A stretch of 64,000 nt of DNA from an uncultured Pelagibacteraceae bacterium (GTDB lineage: Bacteria; Pseudomonadota; Alphaproteobacteria; Pelagibacterales; Pelagibacteraceae): assembly GCA_902592965.1 (NCBI GenBank), contig CACJGL010000005.1, positions 1-64,000 of the forward strand, given 5' to 3'. Every line of letters starts with the position of its first letter. Within the stretch, counting starts at the first letter, position 1. This document shows, in pieces, positions 42,268-52,884 of this stretch. The notes beneath the pieces were generated by a model. That model was given only the letters and a program-made list of their open reading frames with translations, was not told where the DNA came from and searched no databases. Made by a program: the position numbers and the translations under genes.

Positions 42268-43821
42268 TCAATCTTGATAAACAATATTTCTTGCTGACAT
42301 TATTAAATCGTCAGCTTCTTTTTTCGAAAGAGCAAAATCTTCCAAATAACCCTTAATTCTAACTCTTTCTCCTTTGACAACATCGTATCCACCTGTCAAT
42401 TCATCTGACGCCAAGTCGGCAAAATCGTTTAATGTTAATATTTTTTGTTCACCAAGTGTTACAAGCATTCCTGGCGTTAAACCTTTATGATTAATTAAAT
42501 CATTCTCCAGGCCTAAATCTTTAATTCTGTTAGCTATTTCTTCTTGATCTTTTTGGTAAAATTCCTTAGCTCTTTCAATTAATTCCTTTGCTGTCTCTTC
42601 TTCTATACCTTCAATTTTTATTAAAGCTTCTAGATTGCTATCTTTAATATCATCTATAGATGAAAACCCTTCAGCTACAAGTAACTGCCCCAATGTTTCA
42701 TCCAACTCCAAATTCTTTACAAAATTATCAGTTTTTTCTTTAAATTCCAATTGTCTTCTCTCCGAGTCTTCTTGGTCAGTCATAATATTAATTTCATAGT
42801 TCATTAATTTTGTTGCTAATCTAACATTTTGACCTCTTCGACCAATTGCTTTACTTAAATTTTCCTCTGTTAAAATAACATCAAGTTTTCTTCCTTCTTC
42901 ATCGACATTCACTCTTTGAACTTCAGCTGGCGATAATGCATTAGCAACTACTACTGCAGGATCTTCTGACCAATTAACTATATCAATTTTTTCACCCTGA
43001 AGTTCGTTTACAACTGCTTGCACTCTACTTCCTCTCATACCTACACATGCTCCCACAGGATCTAAAGATGTATCAATTGCTTTTACACATATTTTAGCTC
43101 TGCTACCTGGATCTCTTGAGGATGATTTAATCTCTATAAGTCCGTCATATATTTCTGGCACTTCTTGAATGAAAAGTTTTTCCATAAATTTAGGGTGTGC
43201 TCTTGAAAGAAAAATCTGTTGTCCTCTTGGTTCTCGTCTCACATCTAAGCAATAAGCTTTTACTCTATCTCCAGCTTTTATATTTTCTCTTGGGATCATC
43301 TCATTTTTTTGAATTATTGCTTCGGTTCTTCCTAGATCAACAATTACATTTCCAAACTCAAGTCTTTTAACTATACCACTCAAGATAGTATCAATTTTAT
43401 CCTTAAAATCGTTATATTGTCTCTCTCTTTCTGCTTCTCTTACGTTGAAACTAATTACTTGTTTCGCGGTTTGCGCAGCTATTCTACCAAAATCGAAAGA
43501 TGGCAAAGGTTGGAGTACCTCATCTCCAATTTGTTTTCCTTGATTTTTTTCGTTAATTTTTATTGCATCTTTAAGGGTTATTTCTAAATTTGAATTTTCA
43601 GGATTTTCAACAATTACTAGTTTTCTAAATATTCCAATTTCACCATTTTCTCTGTCAATTTCAACTTTGATTTCATTTTCGGAACCAAATTTAGATTTTG
43701 CTGCCTTTGCAATACCGTTTTCCATTGATCCTATAATCAACTCTTTATCAATAGATTTTTCTAATGCTACTGCCTCAGCTATTCTTATCAACTCTAATTT
43801 ATCTGCTCTTCTATTTAACAT
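42268..43821 (-). CDS. nusA: Transcription termination/antitermination factor NusA
   Basis: S1/KH layout, DPVGACVGMRGSRVQAVVNELQGEKIDIV; start adjusted to ATG 43821. Confidence 0.96.
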   Translation of the reverse strand: MLNRRADKLELIRIAEAVALEKSIDKELIIGSMENGIAKAAKSKFGSENEIKVEIDRENGEIGIFRKLVIVENPENSNLEITLKDAIKINEKNQGKQIGDEVLQPLPSFDFGRIAAQTAKQVISFNVREAERERQYNDFKDKIDTILSGIVKRLEFGNVIVDLGRTEAIIQKNEMIPRENIKAGDRVKAYCLDVRREPRGQQIFLSRAHPKFMEKLFIQEVPEIYDGLIEIKSSSRDPGSRAKICVKAIDTSLDPVGACVGMRGSRVQAVVNELQGEKIDIVNWSEDPAVVVANALSPAEVQRVNVDEEGRKLDVILTEENLSKAIGRRGQNVRLATKLMNYEINIMTDQEDSERRQLEFKEKTDNFVKNLELDETLGQLLVAEGFSSIDDIKDSNLEALIKIEGIEEETAKELIERAKEFYQKDQEEIANRIKDLGLENDLINHKGLTPGMLVTLGEQKILTLNDFADLASDELTGGYDVVKGERVRIKGYLEDFALSKKEADDLIMSARNIVYQD

Positions 43822-43837
43822 TAACAAGTCCTAAAAA

Positions 43838-43859
43838 AAAATGGGCCGAAGCCCATTTT
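43838..43859 (-). terminator. UUCG-tetraloop intrinsic terminator between metK and nusA
   Basis: Minus strand AAAATGGGC-TTCG-GCCCATTTTTTTTT, 16 nt before the nusA ATG. Confidence 0.9.
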
Positions 43860-43881
43860 GAAATTTCAATAATGTTCCTGA

Positions 43882-43909
43882 AATATATTTATTTTTTTTT
43901 AATATTCAA
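43882..43909 (-). promoter_or_regulatory. Possible sigma70-type promoter upstream of the nusA leader terminator
   Basis: Minus strand TTGAAT - 16 nt - TATATT between metK stop and the hairpin; weak because the region is AT-rich. Confidence 0.3.
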
Positions 43910-43915
43910 CTTTAT

Positions 43916-45079
43916 TTACTTGCTAAATATGTGTGATTTATCTGTCTTTTCCCATGAAAATGAGCCTTTATCATCAGGAATTCTTCCAAAGTGTCCGTAA
44001 GCGGCTGTTTTTTCATAGATAGGTTTATTTAATCCAAGCATTTCTCTTATTCCTCTAGGGCTTAGATTAAAATTTTCATGAATAAGTTTTTCTACATACA
44101 TATTTTTTTCATTGTCGTTATCAAATAAATCGACATAAATTGATAATGGTTTTGATACTCCAATAGCATAAGCAAGTTGTATCAAACATTTATCTGCTAT
44201 TTTTGATGCAACAACATTTTTTGCTAAATATCTTGATGCATATGCAGCTGACCTATCAACTTTGGTTGGGTCTTTACCCGAAAATGCGCCCCCTCCATGT
44301 GGTGCAGCTCCGCCATAAGTATCAACAATAATTTTTCTACCAGTCAAACCACTATCTCCATCAGGACCTCCAATAACAAAATTTCCAGTCGGATTTACAT
44401 AAATTTCTTTTTCATGCAATGAACTTAACAATTCCTTTGGTATTGATCTTTCGATGTAAGGCTTAACTAAATCTCTTACTTGAGCTTGATTCACATCTGG
44501 AGAGTGTTGTGTTGATATAACTACAGATTTTACCGATGATGGTTTTCCGTCTTTATATTCAATTGTAATTTGGCTTTTTGAGTCTGGCTCTATATTTTTT
44601 AATTTGCCAGATTTTCTATCCTCAGCCATAAGTCTTAATATTTTATGAGAATAATGTATTGGAGCTGGCATCAGCACGTCAGTTTCATTGCATGCATAAC
44701 CAAACATAATTCCTTGGTCACCCGCACCTTCATCTTTATTTCCAGAGGAGTCTACACCCATAGCTATATCAGCAGATTGAGAATGCAAATGACTTTCTAT
44801 TGATGTTGCTTCTTTCCAAGTAAATCCCTCTTGATCATAACCAATATCTTTGATGCAGTGCCTTACTTTTTCTATTAAATCTTCTTTTTTAATTTCAGGG
44901 CCCCTTACTTCACCAGCTAAGACAACTTTATTTGTTGTCGTTAAAGTTTCACAAGCAACTCTCGATTGAGGTTCAGCCGCCAAATAAGTATCTACAACCA
45001 TATCTGAAATTCTATCACATACTTTGTCTGGGTGACCTTCGGACACAGACTCACTAGTAAATAAGTAATCTTTCTTCAT
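43916..45079 (-). CDS. metK: S-adenosylmethionine synthetase
   Basis: [48 protein letters not shown]. Confidence 0.98.
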   Translation of the reverse strand: MKKDYLFTSESVSEGHPDKVCDRISDMVVDTYLAAEPQSRVACETLTTTNKVVLAGEVRGPEIKKEDLIEKVRHCIKDIGYDQEGFTWKEATSIESHLHSQSADIAMGVDSSGNKDEGAGDQGIMFGYACNETDVLMPAPIHYSHKILRLMAEDRKSGKLKNIEPDSKSQITIEYKDGKPSSVKSVVISTQHSPDVNQAQVRDLVKPYIERSIPKELLSSLHEKEIYVNPTGNFVIGGPDGDSGLTGRKIIVDTYGGAAPHGGGAFSGKDPTKVDRSAAYASRYLAKNVVASKIADKCLIQLAYAIGVSKPLSIYVDLFDNDNEKNMYVEKLIHENFNLSPRGIREMLGLNKPIYEKTAAYGHFGRIPDDKGSFSWEKTDKSHIFSK

Positions 45080-46596
45080 TTGTTCTCCCTAATTTTTAAA
45101 ATCACAGTGAAAGTAATATAAATTAGAACAAAATAAAAGAAGATCTTATTACTGTGTTCAGCAAAGTGAGTTTTATTAACACGTTTTATCTTATTTACAT
45201 CAAAGTATCCTTTCTCACTAATTTGTTTAATAATTTGGCCTTTAGGATTTATTAAAGCAGATACTCCATTGTTTGTTGACCTAATAACATTCTTTCCTTC
45301 CTCAATTGATCTGAATATTGAATGAGATAAATGTTGAACGGGTCCTATAGATTTGCCAAACCACCCATCTTCAGAAATATTTAATATAAAGTCGTAGTAT
45401 TTTTTATTTTGATTAATTTTTCCTGAATAAATAATTTCATAACAAATAAGTGGGATAAATTTTAATTCATCAACTTCTAAAATTTCCCTTTTATTATCAG
45501 CTGAAAATGATTGATATCCTTGGGTTATTTTTTTTAAACCTACTCTTTTGAAGAAATTTTCAAAAGGTAAAAATTCTCCAAATGGAACTAATTTATTCTT
45601 ATTGTATTTATACAATAATTCGGAGTCGTTATTTAATAATACTAAGGAATTGTAAATTTTATTTCCTTTAATACTATTAATTCCCAATATAACTTTATGA
45701 TTAATATTTAATTTTTTTTTAAAAGTATTTTTAAATAATTTTAGATCTTTAAAATAAATACTAGTAATTATTCCCTCAGGAAAAATGAATATTGTTTTTT
45801 CAGAATAGTCTGGATCGCTTAAACTAATTAATTCATTAATATTTGTCTCAGCATCTTGGTTTGTTAAAAATCTCTCAATGGGTATATTTGGTGAGACAAC
45901 TCGGATAATAGAACTTAAGTTATCATGTCTCTTTTTTTCATAATTTTTAATAATCATTTTTCCGAAAAAAAAATTGGTTACTACTAAAATTAAACTAAGG
46001 CTAAAAATTAAAAACTTGGTTAAACTTTTATATTTAAAAAAAAATATTACTGGTAATAAAAATATAGTTATTGATAATAAATTTAATGAATAAGTGCCTA
46101 TATAAGATAAAATTTGTAAAAAAGGTAAGTTATTTGAAAGACTGAAAACTACTAAATTCCATGGAAAGCCCCCGAAAATAAAACTTCTTAGAAACTCAAT
46201 TCCACCAAAAAAAATTGAAAAGATTAAAATTGATGAGAATTTATTTTTTAAGTTAAAAAATTTACATAGAAAAGTTACCAAACCGTAAAATATTCCCAAA
46301 AATAAAGGGATTAATATTAATGCAAATGGAATGATAAATTTGAAATTTATATCGAATGTCAAAGAATTTGTAATCCAATAAAGGCTTGATATAAAATATC
46401 CAAACCCAAAGATCCAACCAACAAAAAATGAAATAGTTTTTTTATCTACATTATTAACAAGTATGTAAAGTAATACTGGAAGTGTTAAAAAATTAATAAA
46501 AAATAAATTGTAAGGAGGTAAACTAAATGAAGTTAGTATACCCAAAAGTAAACATATTAAAAATAGGAACGCTTTATTTTCTAGAATAGAGTTCAA
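45076..46596 (-). CDS. lnt: Apolipoprotein N-acyltransferase
   Basis: Polytopic N-terminus plus nitrilase-like domain ([53 protein letters not shown]). Confidence 0.92.
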   Translation of the reverse strand: MNSILENKAFLFLICLLLGILTSFSLPPYNLFFINFLTLPVLLYILVNNVDKKTISFFVGWIFGFGYFISSLYWITNSLTFDINFKFIIPFALILIPLFLGIFYGLVTFLCKFFNLKNKFSSILIFSIFFGGIEFLRSFIFGGFPWNLVVFSLSNNLPFLQILSYIGTYSLNLLSITIFLLPVIFFFKYKSLTKFLIFSLSLILVVTNFFFGKMIIKNYEKKRHDNLSSIIRVVSPNIPIERFLTNQDAETNINELISLSDPDYSEKTIFIFPEGIITSIYFKDLKLFKNTFKKKLNINHKVILGINSIKGNKIYNSLVLLNNDSELLYKYNKNKLVPFGEFLPFENFFKRVGLKKITQGYQSFSADNKREILEVDELKFIPLICYEIIYSGKINQNKKYYDFILNISEDGWFGKSIGPVQHLSHSIFRSIEEGKNVIRSTNNGVSALINPKGQIIKQISEKGYFDVNKIKRVNKTHFAEHSNKIFFYFVLIYITFTVILKIRENK

Positions 46597-47039
46597 TTTA
46601 TTTTATTCAATTTTTTAAATATTAAATTTTCTTTTTTTTTCATTAAATAATAATCTTTATTTTTCTTATGATCATATCCTAATAAATGTAAATAACCGTG
46701 TATCCACATTTTATCTAATTCATGATCAAAGCTAGATGATTTTGCTCTTCTATTAATTATTTCAAAAGAAATTGCTATATCTCCTAAATATAATTTATTT
46801 TTTAATTTAGCTTTTAGAGGAAAAGAAAGTACATCTGTTGACAAATTTTTATTTCTAAATTTTGCATTTAAATCTTTCATTTTTTTATTATTAGTAAGCA
46901 TTACAGTGAATTCTTGGTTTTTATTTTTGAAGGAGCCTAATTTAGATAATTTGTTTAATTTTTTTTTGAAGTAAATTTCTGGTTTTTTTAATTTTTTTTC
47001 CCAAATTTTTTTGTCTATAACTATGTTGGCTTTAATCAT
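46593..47039 (-). CDS. ybeY: Endoribonuclease YbeY
   Basis: NKNLSTDVLSFPL, ELDKMWIHGYLHLLGYDHKK. Confidence 0.95.
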   Translation of the reverse strand: MIKANIVIDKKIWEKKLKKPEIYFKKKLNKLSKLGSFKNKNQEFTVMLTNNKKMKDLNAKFRNKNLSTDVLSFPLKAKLKNKLYLGDIAISFEIINRRAKSSSFDHELDKMWIHGYLHLLGYDHKKNKDYYLMKKKENLIFKKLNKIN

Positions 47040-48046
47040 TAATCTGAATTTTTATCAGAATAAGCCTTGACTATCTTGGAAACTAGTGGGTGTCTTACGA
47101 CATCAGTATGATCAAAATCTACTACGGATATCTCCTTTAAATGACCAAGTAATTTTTTTGATCTGTTCAGACCTGACATGGTTTTGTTAGGTAAGTCTAT
47201 TTGGGAAGGATCACCATTAATAACTATTTTAGAATTTTCACCAATTCTTGTTAAGAACATTTTTATTTGAGTATCAGTAGCATTTTGTGCTTCATCAAGG
47301 ATTGCAAAAGAGTTTTTTAAAGTTCTTCCCCTCATAAAAGCAAGTGGTGCAATTTCAATATCTCCAACTTCTATTTTTTTTTGAATTTTCTCAAAATCTA
47401 ATAAGTCATACAATGAATCGTAAAGAGGTCTTAAATAAGGATCAACTTTTTCTCTCATATCTCCTGGTAAGAAACCTAATCTTTCTCCTGCCTCAACTGC
47501 TGGCCTAGATAAAATGATACGCTCTATTTTTTTTTCGAGTAACATTGTTAAAGCAACTGCAACAGCTAAAAAAGTTTTACCAGTTCCAGCTGGTCCTGTA
47601 GAAATAACAATATCTGATTCTTTTAATGCTCTTATATATTTTTTTTGCTTCTCTGATCTTGGTATTACAGATTTTTTTGGAGTTTTTATTATGTATTCTA
47701 CATTTTCACTTTTATTTGTAACTTTCTCATCAATCATAAATTTGTTTACAGATGACTCTATATCCTTTTTTTCTAATGTTCCATTATTTAAAAATTGATC
47801 GACAAGAAATTGGATCGCATTTTTTATTAACTCATTTTTTTCAGTAGTATTTTTTAATAAAATTGAATTTCCTCTTGAATAAATGTTTGTGTTTGTAATT
47901 TTTTCTAATTCTTTTAAGTTGTTATTAAATTCTCCTAAAACACCCAAAAGTAATTCATTGCTTTGAAATACAATACTTAAGGCATTGTTTTCTGAATATA
48001 CATATTTTAAATCAGGATTAATTTTTGATTTTGCAAAATTTTTCAA
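47039..48046 (-). CDS. PhoH-like ATPase (YbeZ)
   Basis: STGPAGTGKTFLAVAVAL, RPAVEAGERLGFLPGDMREKVDPYLRPLYD. Confidence 0.95.
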   Translation of the reverse strand: MKNFAKSKINPDLKYVYSENNALSIVFQSNELLLGVLGEFNNNLKELEKITNTNIYSRGNSILLKNTTEKNELIKNAIQFLVDQFLNNGTLEKKDIESSVNKFMIDEKVTNKSENVEYIIKTPKKSVIPRSEKQKKYIRALKESDIVISTGPAGTGKTFLAVAVALTMLLEKKIERIILSRPAVEAGERLGFLPGDMREKVDPYLRPLYDSLYDLLDFEKIQKKIEVGDIEIAPLAFMRGRTLKNSFAILDEAQNATDTQIKMFLTRIGENSKIVINGDPSQIDLPNKTMSGLNRSKKLLGHLKEISVVDFDHTDVVRHPLVSKIVKAYSDKNSD

Positions 48047-48047
48047 A

Positions 48048-49379
48048 TTATGCTGCTTTCATTTCATCTATAACTTTACCAAATAAAGAGTTTTGATTAC
48101 TTTTTTCAATATTAACGTGTATTAATTTACCAACATGATTTTCATTACCATCAAAAATTACAGAATTTAAAAATTTATTTCGTCCAAAAAATTTATTTTG
48201 ATTTTCAAGTTTATTTTCCACAAGTACCTCTAGGGTTTTGCCCTCTAAAGATTTGTTCAATTCTATTTGATTACTAAATAATTTTTTTTGAATAGTTATC
48301 AGCCTATTTTTAAGTTTATTTTTATCTGTAATCTCTAATTCTGCAGCTCTTGTTCCTGGTCTCGGACTAAAAATAAAAGAAAATGAATTTATAAATTTAA
48401 TTTTATCAACTAAATTTACGGTTTCTTTAAAATCATTATCTGTTTCTCCAGGGTATCCAATAATAAAGTCACTAGAAAATTTTATATCAGGATTAATTTT
48501 GATTAATTTTTCATAAATATCTAAATAATAATTTACAGTATGCTTTCTGTTCATCATTTTTAATACTCTATCAGAACCGCTTTGAATTGGTAAATGTACA
48601 AATGGCATTAATTTTTTTGAATTTTTATAACATTCAATCAGATCATCAGTCATGTCTCTTGGATGAGAGGTGGTATATCTAATTCTACTTATTTCGTTAT
48701 ATTTGTTGAGTGTATTGATAAGATCGGAAAGTCGGTACTCTCTGGATCCATCTATATAAGAATATGCATTTACGTTTTGGCCAAGAAAAGTAATTTCTCT
48801 AGATCCGTTCTTTATCAATCTCTCAGCTTCATCTATAATGCTTTTAAATGGTCTAGAGTACTCTGGACCTCTCGTATAAGGGACAACACAAAAGTGACAA
48901 AACTTATCACAACCCTCTTGAATCGTTAAGAAAGATGAAACATTGGTATTATTATTTTTAATATTATCGAAGTACCTAAACTTAGAAACGGAGTCAAATT
49001 CAGTTTCTTCAACTTTTTCTTTTTCCTCAAAATTTTTTAAAAGTTTGTTTATTTTTTGATAAGATTGTGGACCTATAACTAAATCTATATATTTTTCTCT
49101 ATTGAGCATCTCTGTATTTTCAGCTTGAGCTACACAACCTGCAACTACCATTATTGGTTTTTTTTTATCTTTGTATAATTTCTTAACTCTTCCAATCTCA
49201 TGATAAACTTTATCTTTAGCTTTATCTCTAATGTGACAAGTATTTAAAATATAACAATCAGCTTCATCCTGATTTTCAGTTTTATTGTAACCTATAGCCC
49301 TAACTGCATCGTATATCCTGTTGGAGTCATACTCATTCATTTGACAACCAAATGTCTTTATAAAAACCTTTTTAAGCAT
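48048..49379 (-). CDS. miaB: tRNA-2-methylthio-N6-dimethylallyladenosine synthase
   Basis: FIKTFGCQMNEYDS, EGCDKFCHFCVVPYTRGPEYSRP, C-terminal TRAM-like region. Confidence 0.96.
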   Translation of the reverse strand: MLKKVFIKTFGCQMNEYDSNRIYDAVRAIGYNKTENQDEADCYILNTCHIRDKAKDKVYHEIGRVKKLYKDKKKPIMVVAGCVAQAENTEMLNREKYIDLVIGPQSYQKINKLLKNFEEKEKVEETEFDSVSKFRYFDNIKNNNTNVSSFLTIQEGCDKFCHFCVVPYTRGPEYSRPFKSIIDEAERLIKNGSREITFLGQNVNAYSYIDGSREYRLSDLINTLNKYNEISRIRYTTSHPRDMTDDLIECYKNSKKLMPFVHLPIQSGSDRVLKMMNRKHTVNYYLDIYEKLIKINPDIKFSSDFIIGYPGETDNDFKETVNLVDKIKFINSFSFIFSPRPGTRAAELEITDKNKLKNRLITIQKKLFSNQIELNKSLEGKTLEVLVENKLENQNKFFGRNKFLNSVIFDGNENHVGKLIHVNIEKSNQNSLFGKVIDEMKAA

Positions 49380-49382
49380 TAA

Positions 49383-49802
49383 TTACTTTTTTTTGACTCC
49401 GTATAGTTCTAATTTATGATCAACGAGCTTATAGCCGTATTTATCAGCGATTTTTTTTTGTAATTCTTCGATCTCTTCGTCAACAAATTCTATTATTTCT
49501 CCGGTTTTTATATCAATTAAATGATTATGATCATCATTTAATTCATATCTCGCCTTTCCAGATTTAAAATCATGCTTTGTTAATATACCCGCTTCCTCAA
49601 AAAGCTTAACAGTTCTATAAACTGTGGCAATACTAATTTTAGAATCTATTTGAGAAACTCTATTATATAATTCATCAACATCTGGGTGGTCAGATTCTCC
49701 ATATGTTTTTTTAGATTCGGATATTACTCTAGCAATTATCCTTCTTTGATCTGTGAGTTTGACTCCATTTTTTTGACATTTTTCTTCAATAGTTTCTAGC
49801 AT
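49383..49802 (-). CDS. fur: Fur family metal-responsive regulator (Fur/Mur)
   Basis: LTDQRRIIARVI, SIATVYRTVKLFEEAGIL, DHNHLID. Confidence 0.88.
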   Translation of the reverse strand: MLETIEEKCQKNGVKLTDQRRIIARVISESKKTYGESDHPDVDELYNRVSQIDSKISIATVYRTVKLFEEAGILTKHDFKSGKARYELNDDHNHLIDIKTGEIIEFVDEEIEELQKKIADKYGYKLVDHKLELYGVKKK

Positions 49803-49810
49803 AATATATT

Positions 49811-50188
49811 TTAACTCGAGTAAAGGGGTTTAATCAAATTAATATTTGTAAAATTTTTTTTATCAACTTTTACTAGGTGATCTACATCTTTATCTTTTAA
49901 TTGTTCGCTCAAAAATCCATATAAATTAATATTTTTTGCAAAAGCAATGCCCTTAGCAATTGCTATCGAATTTCTAATACCTGAGATTTTGCCAGGACCT
50001 TGATTTACAAAGATTTCACTTATTTTATCTAAATTTGAATCATGTTCTTTAAGAAAATTCAAAATTAATATCATTATTTTATCAAAATTTTCTCTACTGT
50101 TTATATGAGCGGTAGTATAAGATTCTATGTTGGTTATGAGAGAAAATAAAATTTTATCATCTGCAGCGTTAATAACTAAAGTATTCAT
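49811..50188 (-). CDS. tsaB: Short TsaB-like protein (tRNA t6A biosynthesis)
   Basis: 125 aa; MNTLVINAADDKILFSLI N-terminus, NQGPGKISGIRNSIAIAKGIAFAKN motif, ends LIKPLYSS; next to fur/miaB. Confidence 0.75.
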   Translation of the reverse strand: MNTLVINAADDKILFSLITNIESYTTAHINSRENFDKIMILILNFLKEHDSNLDKISEIFVNQGPGKISGIRNSIAIAKGIAFAKNINLYGFLSEQLKDKDVDHLVKVDKKNFTNINLIKPLYSS

Positions 50189-51188
50189 TTTTTTTATTAT
50201 TTTTTTAAACGTTAAAGCTGAAGTAGTAAATAAAAAATTTTTTAAAAATGAACAAGGTGTTTTGGCAATTATGTATCATAGATTTGAAGAAAATAAGTAT
50301 CCATCAACAAATATAAGATTAGATATATTTAAAAAACATATTAATTTAATAAAAGAAAATAATTTAAATTTTTTTAATCCTGATGAATTTTCAAAAAGTT
50401 TTAAAAAGGTAAAGGAACAAAAAAAAATTTTATTAACTATTGATGATGCTTTCACATCTTTTTATGAAAATGCTTGGCCAATCTTAAAAGAGGAAAAAAT
50501 TCCTTTTATTTTATTTGTCTCAACAGAGGCGGTTGGGAATAGAGGATATATGAGTTGGGACCAAATAAAAGAAGTAGAAAAAGAGAGCTTTGCGTACATT
50601 GGTAATCATTCACATTCACATGATTATTTAACTAAATTTACTTTTCAAAAGTTTGTAGAAGATATTGAGGCGTCAATTAAAATTTTTAAAAATAGATTAG
50701 GTTATAATCCAATTTTTTTTTCTTATCCCTTTGGCGAATATAATTTAGAGCAGAAAAATTATATCTCGAACAATTTTGAATTTGCATTTGGCCAACATTC
50801 AGGTGTTATTGATTTAAACAAAGATAGATATGAACTACCAAGATTCCCTATAAACGAAAAATATGGAGAAATAAAAAGATTTAAAGAAGTAATATCTTAT
50901 TTGCCACTTCAGTATAAAATTATTAAGCCTGAAAACAAATTTATGAATGATGACGAAAATCCACCTAAAATGACGATAGAATTTTTTGAAGATCAAAAAA
51001 ATTTAGAAAACATTAATTGCTTTTCAAATGAAGGCTCGAGATGGAGAAAAACAAAAATTGTATTAATTGACAATATATTAAATATTAATTTTTCAGAAAA
51101 ATTTATTGAAAGAAGAGGCAGAATTAACTGTTCTTTAAAAGATGAAGATGGGTGGAGATTTTCAGGTTTCCAATTTGTTCAAAATTAA
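50127..51188 (+). CDS. Polysaccharide deacetylase family protein
   Basis: LAIMYHRFEE, LLTIDDAFTSFYENAWPIL, IGNHSHSHDYL, FSYPFGEY. Confidence 0.88.
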   Translation: MLVMRENKILSSAALITKVFIFFIIFLNVKAEVVNKKFFKNEQGVLAIMYHRFEENKYPSTNIRLDIFKKHINLIKENNLNFFNPDEFSKSFKKVKEQKKILLTIDDAFTSFYENAWPILKEEKIPFILFVSTEAVGNRGYMSWDQIKEVEKESFAYIGNHSHSHDYLTKFTFQKFVEDIEASIKIFKNRLGYNPIFFSYPFGEYNLEQKNYISNNFEFAFGQHSGVIDLNKDRYELPRFPINEKYGEIKRFKEVISYLPLQYKIIKPENKFMNDDENPPKMTIEFFEDQKNLENINCFSNEGSRWRKTKIVLIDNILNINFSEKFIERRGRINCSLKDEDGWRFSGFQFVQN

Positions 51189-52276
51189 ATTAATTTTTTA
51201 GTCTTATTACTTGTAGGCATTACATTTACATCATCAAAATCTGTAAGAGAATTTTGCTTTATAATTTGCTTTAACACGTCAATGTATTGTTGCCCTGTTT
51301 CCGCGTATTTATCTAAATAATTTACCAGCTTTAAACTATCTAATTTTTCATCGTTGTCTCGTTGGATTGCTCTCTCTTTTCTAAAATCGATATAACTGCT
51401 ATGAGTATTTAAGTTTCGCTGATATGCTCTAACTGATGCTTTAAGAACTGCAAATTTTGCAACTTTGTGTTTTGCATCTTTATCAACACCTGCTGGTCTA
51501 ATTCCTTCGCCAGTCCATGTCCATTGCCCAAATAATGCATTACCCTCTTGTGCAAATCTCGATGTACCCCATCCAGTTTCTTTAGCAGCTTGAGCTAGTG
51601 CTAATGAGACTGGTATTTCATCCATTCTAACTTTCAGTGAATAAAAATCTCCATCTCTTAAACCATATTGTTTAAATTTTTCTTTTAACCAATACTTTTC
51701 TTTCTGCGTGTTGATATTTTTGCCCAATATTCTAAATAATTCCCTTCTATCAAGCCGAATTTTAGCGTTCTCTTCTACGATTAACGGTAAAACTATTTGG
51801 ATAAATAGTTTTTTTCTTTTTTCTGAGCTCTCAATACTTTTAATCTCTTGTGGTAGATGATCAATTTTATTACCTATATTTACTAACTTAGTCTCTCTAA
51901 CTCTTTCAAGATTATAATTTGTATCTTTAAACAATTGCTCAATTGTTCTTGCATCAAATCTTATAGAATTTTGCCCCTCATCATCTGTGCTGAAAAAATC
52001 AATATCAGCAAAAATGTTTTTTAAACTCAGATTTTTTGTTTTAGTTTCTTTCTCACCATCAAGGATCTTTTTTCTTTTTTCTAGTTCTTGGTCAAAATTT
52101 ACACCCGCGTTTGAGATAATCGATTTGTTTAAATTAAAATTTTTATCTAAAAAATTGTTCACAGTTGGTAAAATAAAAAATGAGAAAATCACTAAAAGAC
52201 TTATAGCTGAAAATCTAAATATGTTATTTTTCTTTTGCTTCTGTTTAATACTTTTTTTTTTTGTAAGTCTAACCAT
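51185..52276 (-). CDS. Bax-like glucosaminidase-domain protein
   Basis: VRMDEIPVSLALAQAAKETGWGTSRFAQEGNALFGQWTW; N-terminal membrane anchor. Confidence 0.85.
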   Translation of the reverse strand: MVRLTKKKSIKQKQKKNNIFRFSAISLLVIFSFFILPTVNNFLDKNFNLNKSIISNAGVNFDQELEKRKKILDGEKETKTKNLSLKNIFADIDFFSTDDEGQNSIRFDARTIEQLFKDTNYNLERVRETKLVNIGNKIDHLPQEIKSIESSEKRKKLFIQIVLPLIVEENAKIRLDRRELFRILGKNINTQKEKYWLKEKFKQYGLRDGDFYSLKVRMDEIPVSLALAQAAKETGWGTSRFAQEGNALFGQWTWTGEGIRPAGVDKDAKHKVAKFAVLKASVRAYQRNLNTHSSYIDFRKERAIQRDNDEKLDSLKLVNYLDKYAETGQQYIDVLKQIIKQNSLTDFDDVNVMPTSNKTKKLI

Positions 52277-52304
52277 TGGTCTAAATATAATTATTATTAA
52301 TTAA

Positions 52305-52847
52305 TTATACAGCTAAAACTTCTTTAACCTCAGGAATGTAATGACAAAGCAAGTTTTCTACACCTTTTTTTAAAGTGAGAGTTGAAGATGGACAGCCTGA
52401 ACAGCTGCCTTTTAATAAAACTTTAACTTTTCCATCCTTGAATTCTTGAAATTTTATATCTCCTCCATCTCTTGCAACAGCAGGTCTTATTTTGGAATCT
52501 AGAATACTTATTATTTTTTTTTCTATCTCTGAATAATTTTTGTTTTGATCTTCTTCACTTGTTTTATCAATAATGCTAGTATTACCATTCGCATAATGCT
52601 CATTTACATAAGATATAACAATATGCTGAATATCTTCCCATTTTTTATTCTCTTCTTTATTTATCGAAAAAAAATCTTCTCCTAAAAATACTCCAGTCAC
52701 CCCATTTATTTGTAATAAGTTCTTTATCAATAAATTATTTGTATCTTTCTGATTTAAAACTTCTAAAGGACCACTATTAGATACCTTCCTTCCAGGTAGA
52801 AACTTTAATGAATTTGGGTTTGGTGTATTTTCAGTTTGTATAAACAT
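52305..52847 (-). CDS. Nfu/NifU-type Fe-S scaffold protein
   Basis: MFIQTENTPNPNSLKFLPG and RPAVARDGGDIKF...LKGSCSGCPSSTLTLKKGVE. Confidence 0.93.
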   Translation of the reverse strand: MFIQTENTPNPNSLKFLPGRKVSNSGPLEVLNQKDTNNLLIKNLLQINGVTGVFLGEDFFSINKEENKKWEDIQHIVISYVNEHYANGNTSIIDKTSEEDQNKNYSEIEKKIISILDSKIRPAVARDGGDIKFQEFKDGKVKVLLKGSCSGCPSSTLTLKKGVENLLCHYIPEVKEVLAV

Positions 52848-52884
52848 GACTCTTTTATAATGTTTATTTCAAAATATTAAATGA

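Noticed and set aside
41743-42297. 184-aa plus-strand ORF
   Set aside because: Antisense to infB; low-complexity Leu/Ser/Phe translation typical of reverse-complemented Lys-rich coding sequence.
45060-45100. Possible SAM riboswitch upstream of metK
   Set aside because: metK overlaps the end of lnt by a few bases, leaving no leader space; no riboswitch-like structure recognised.
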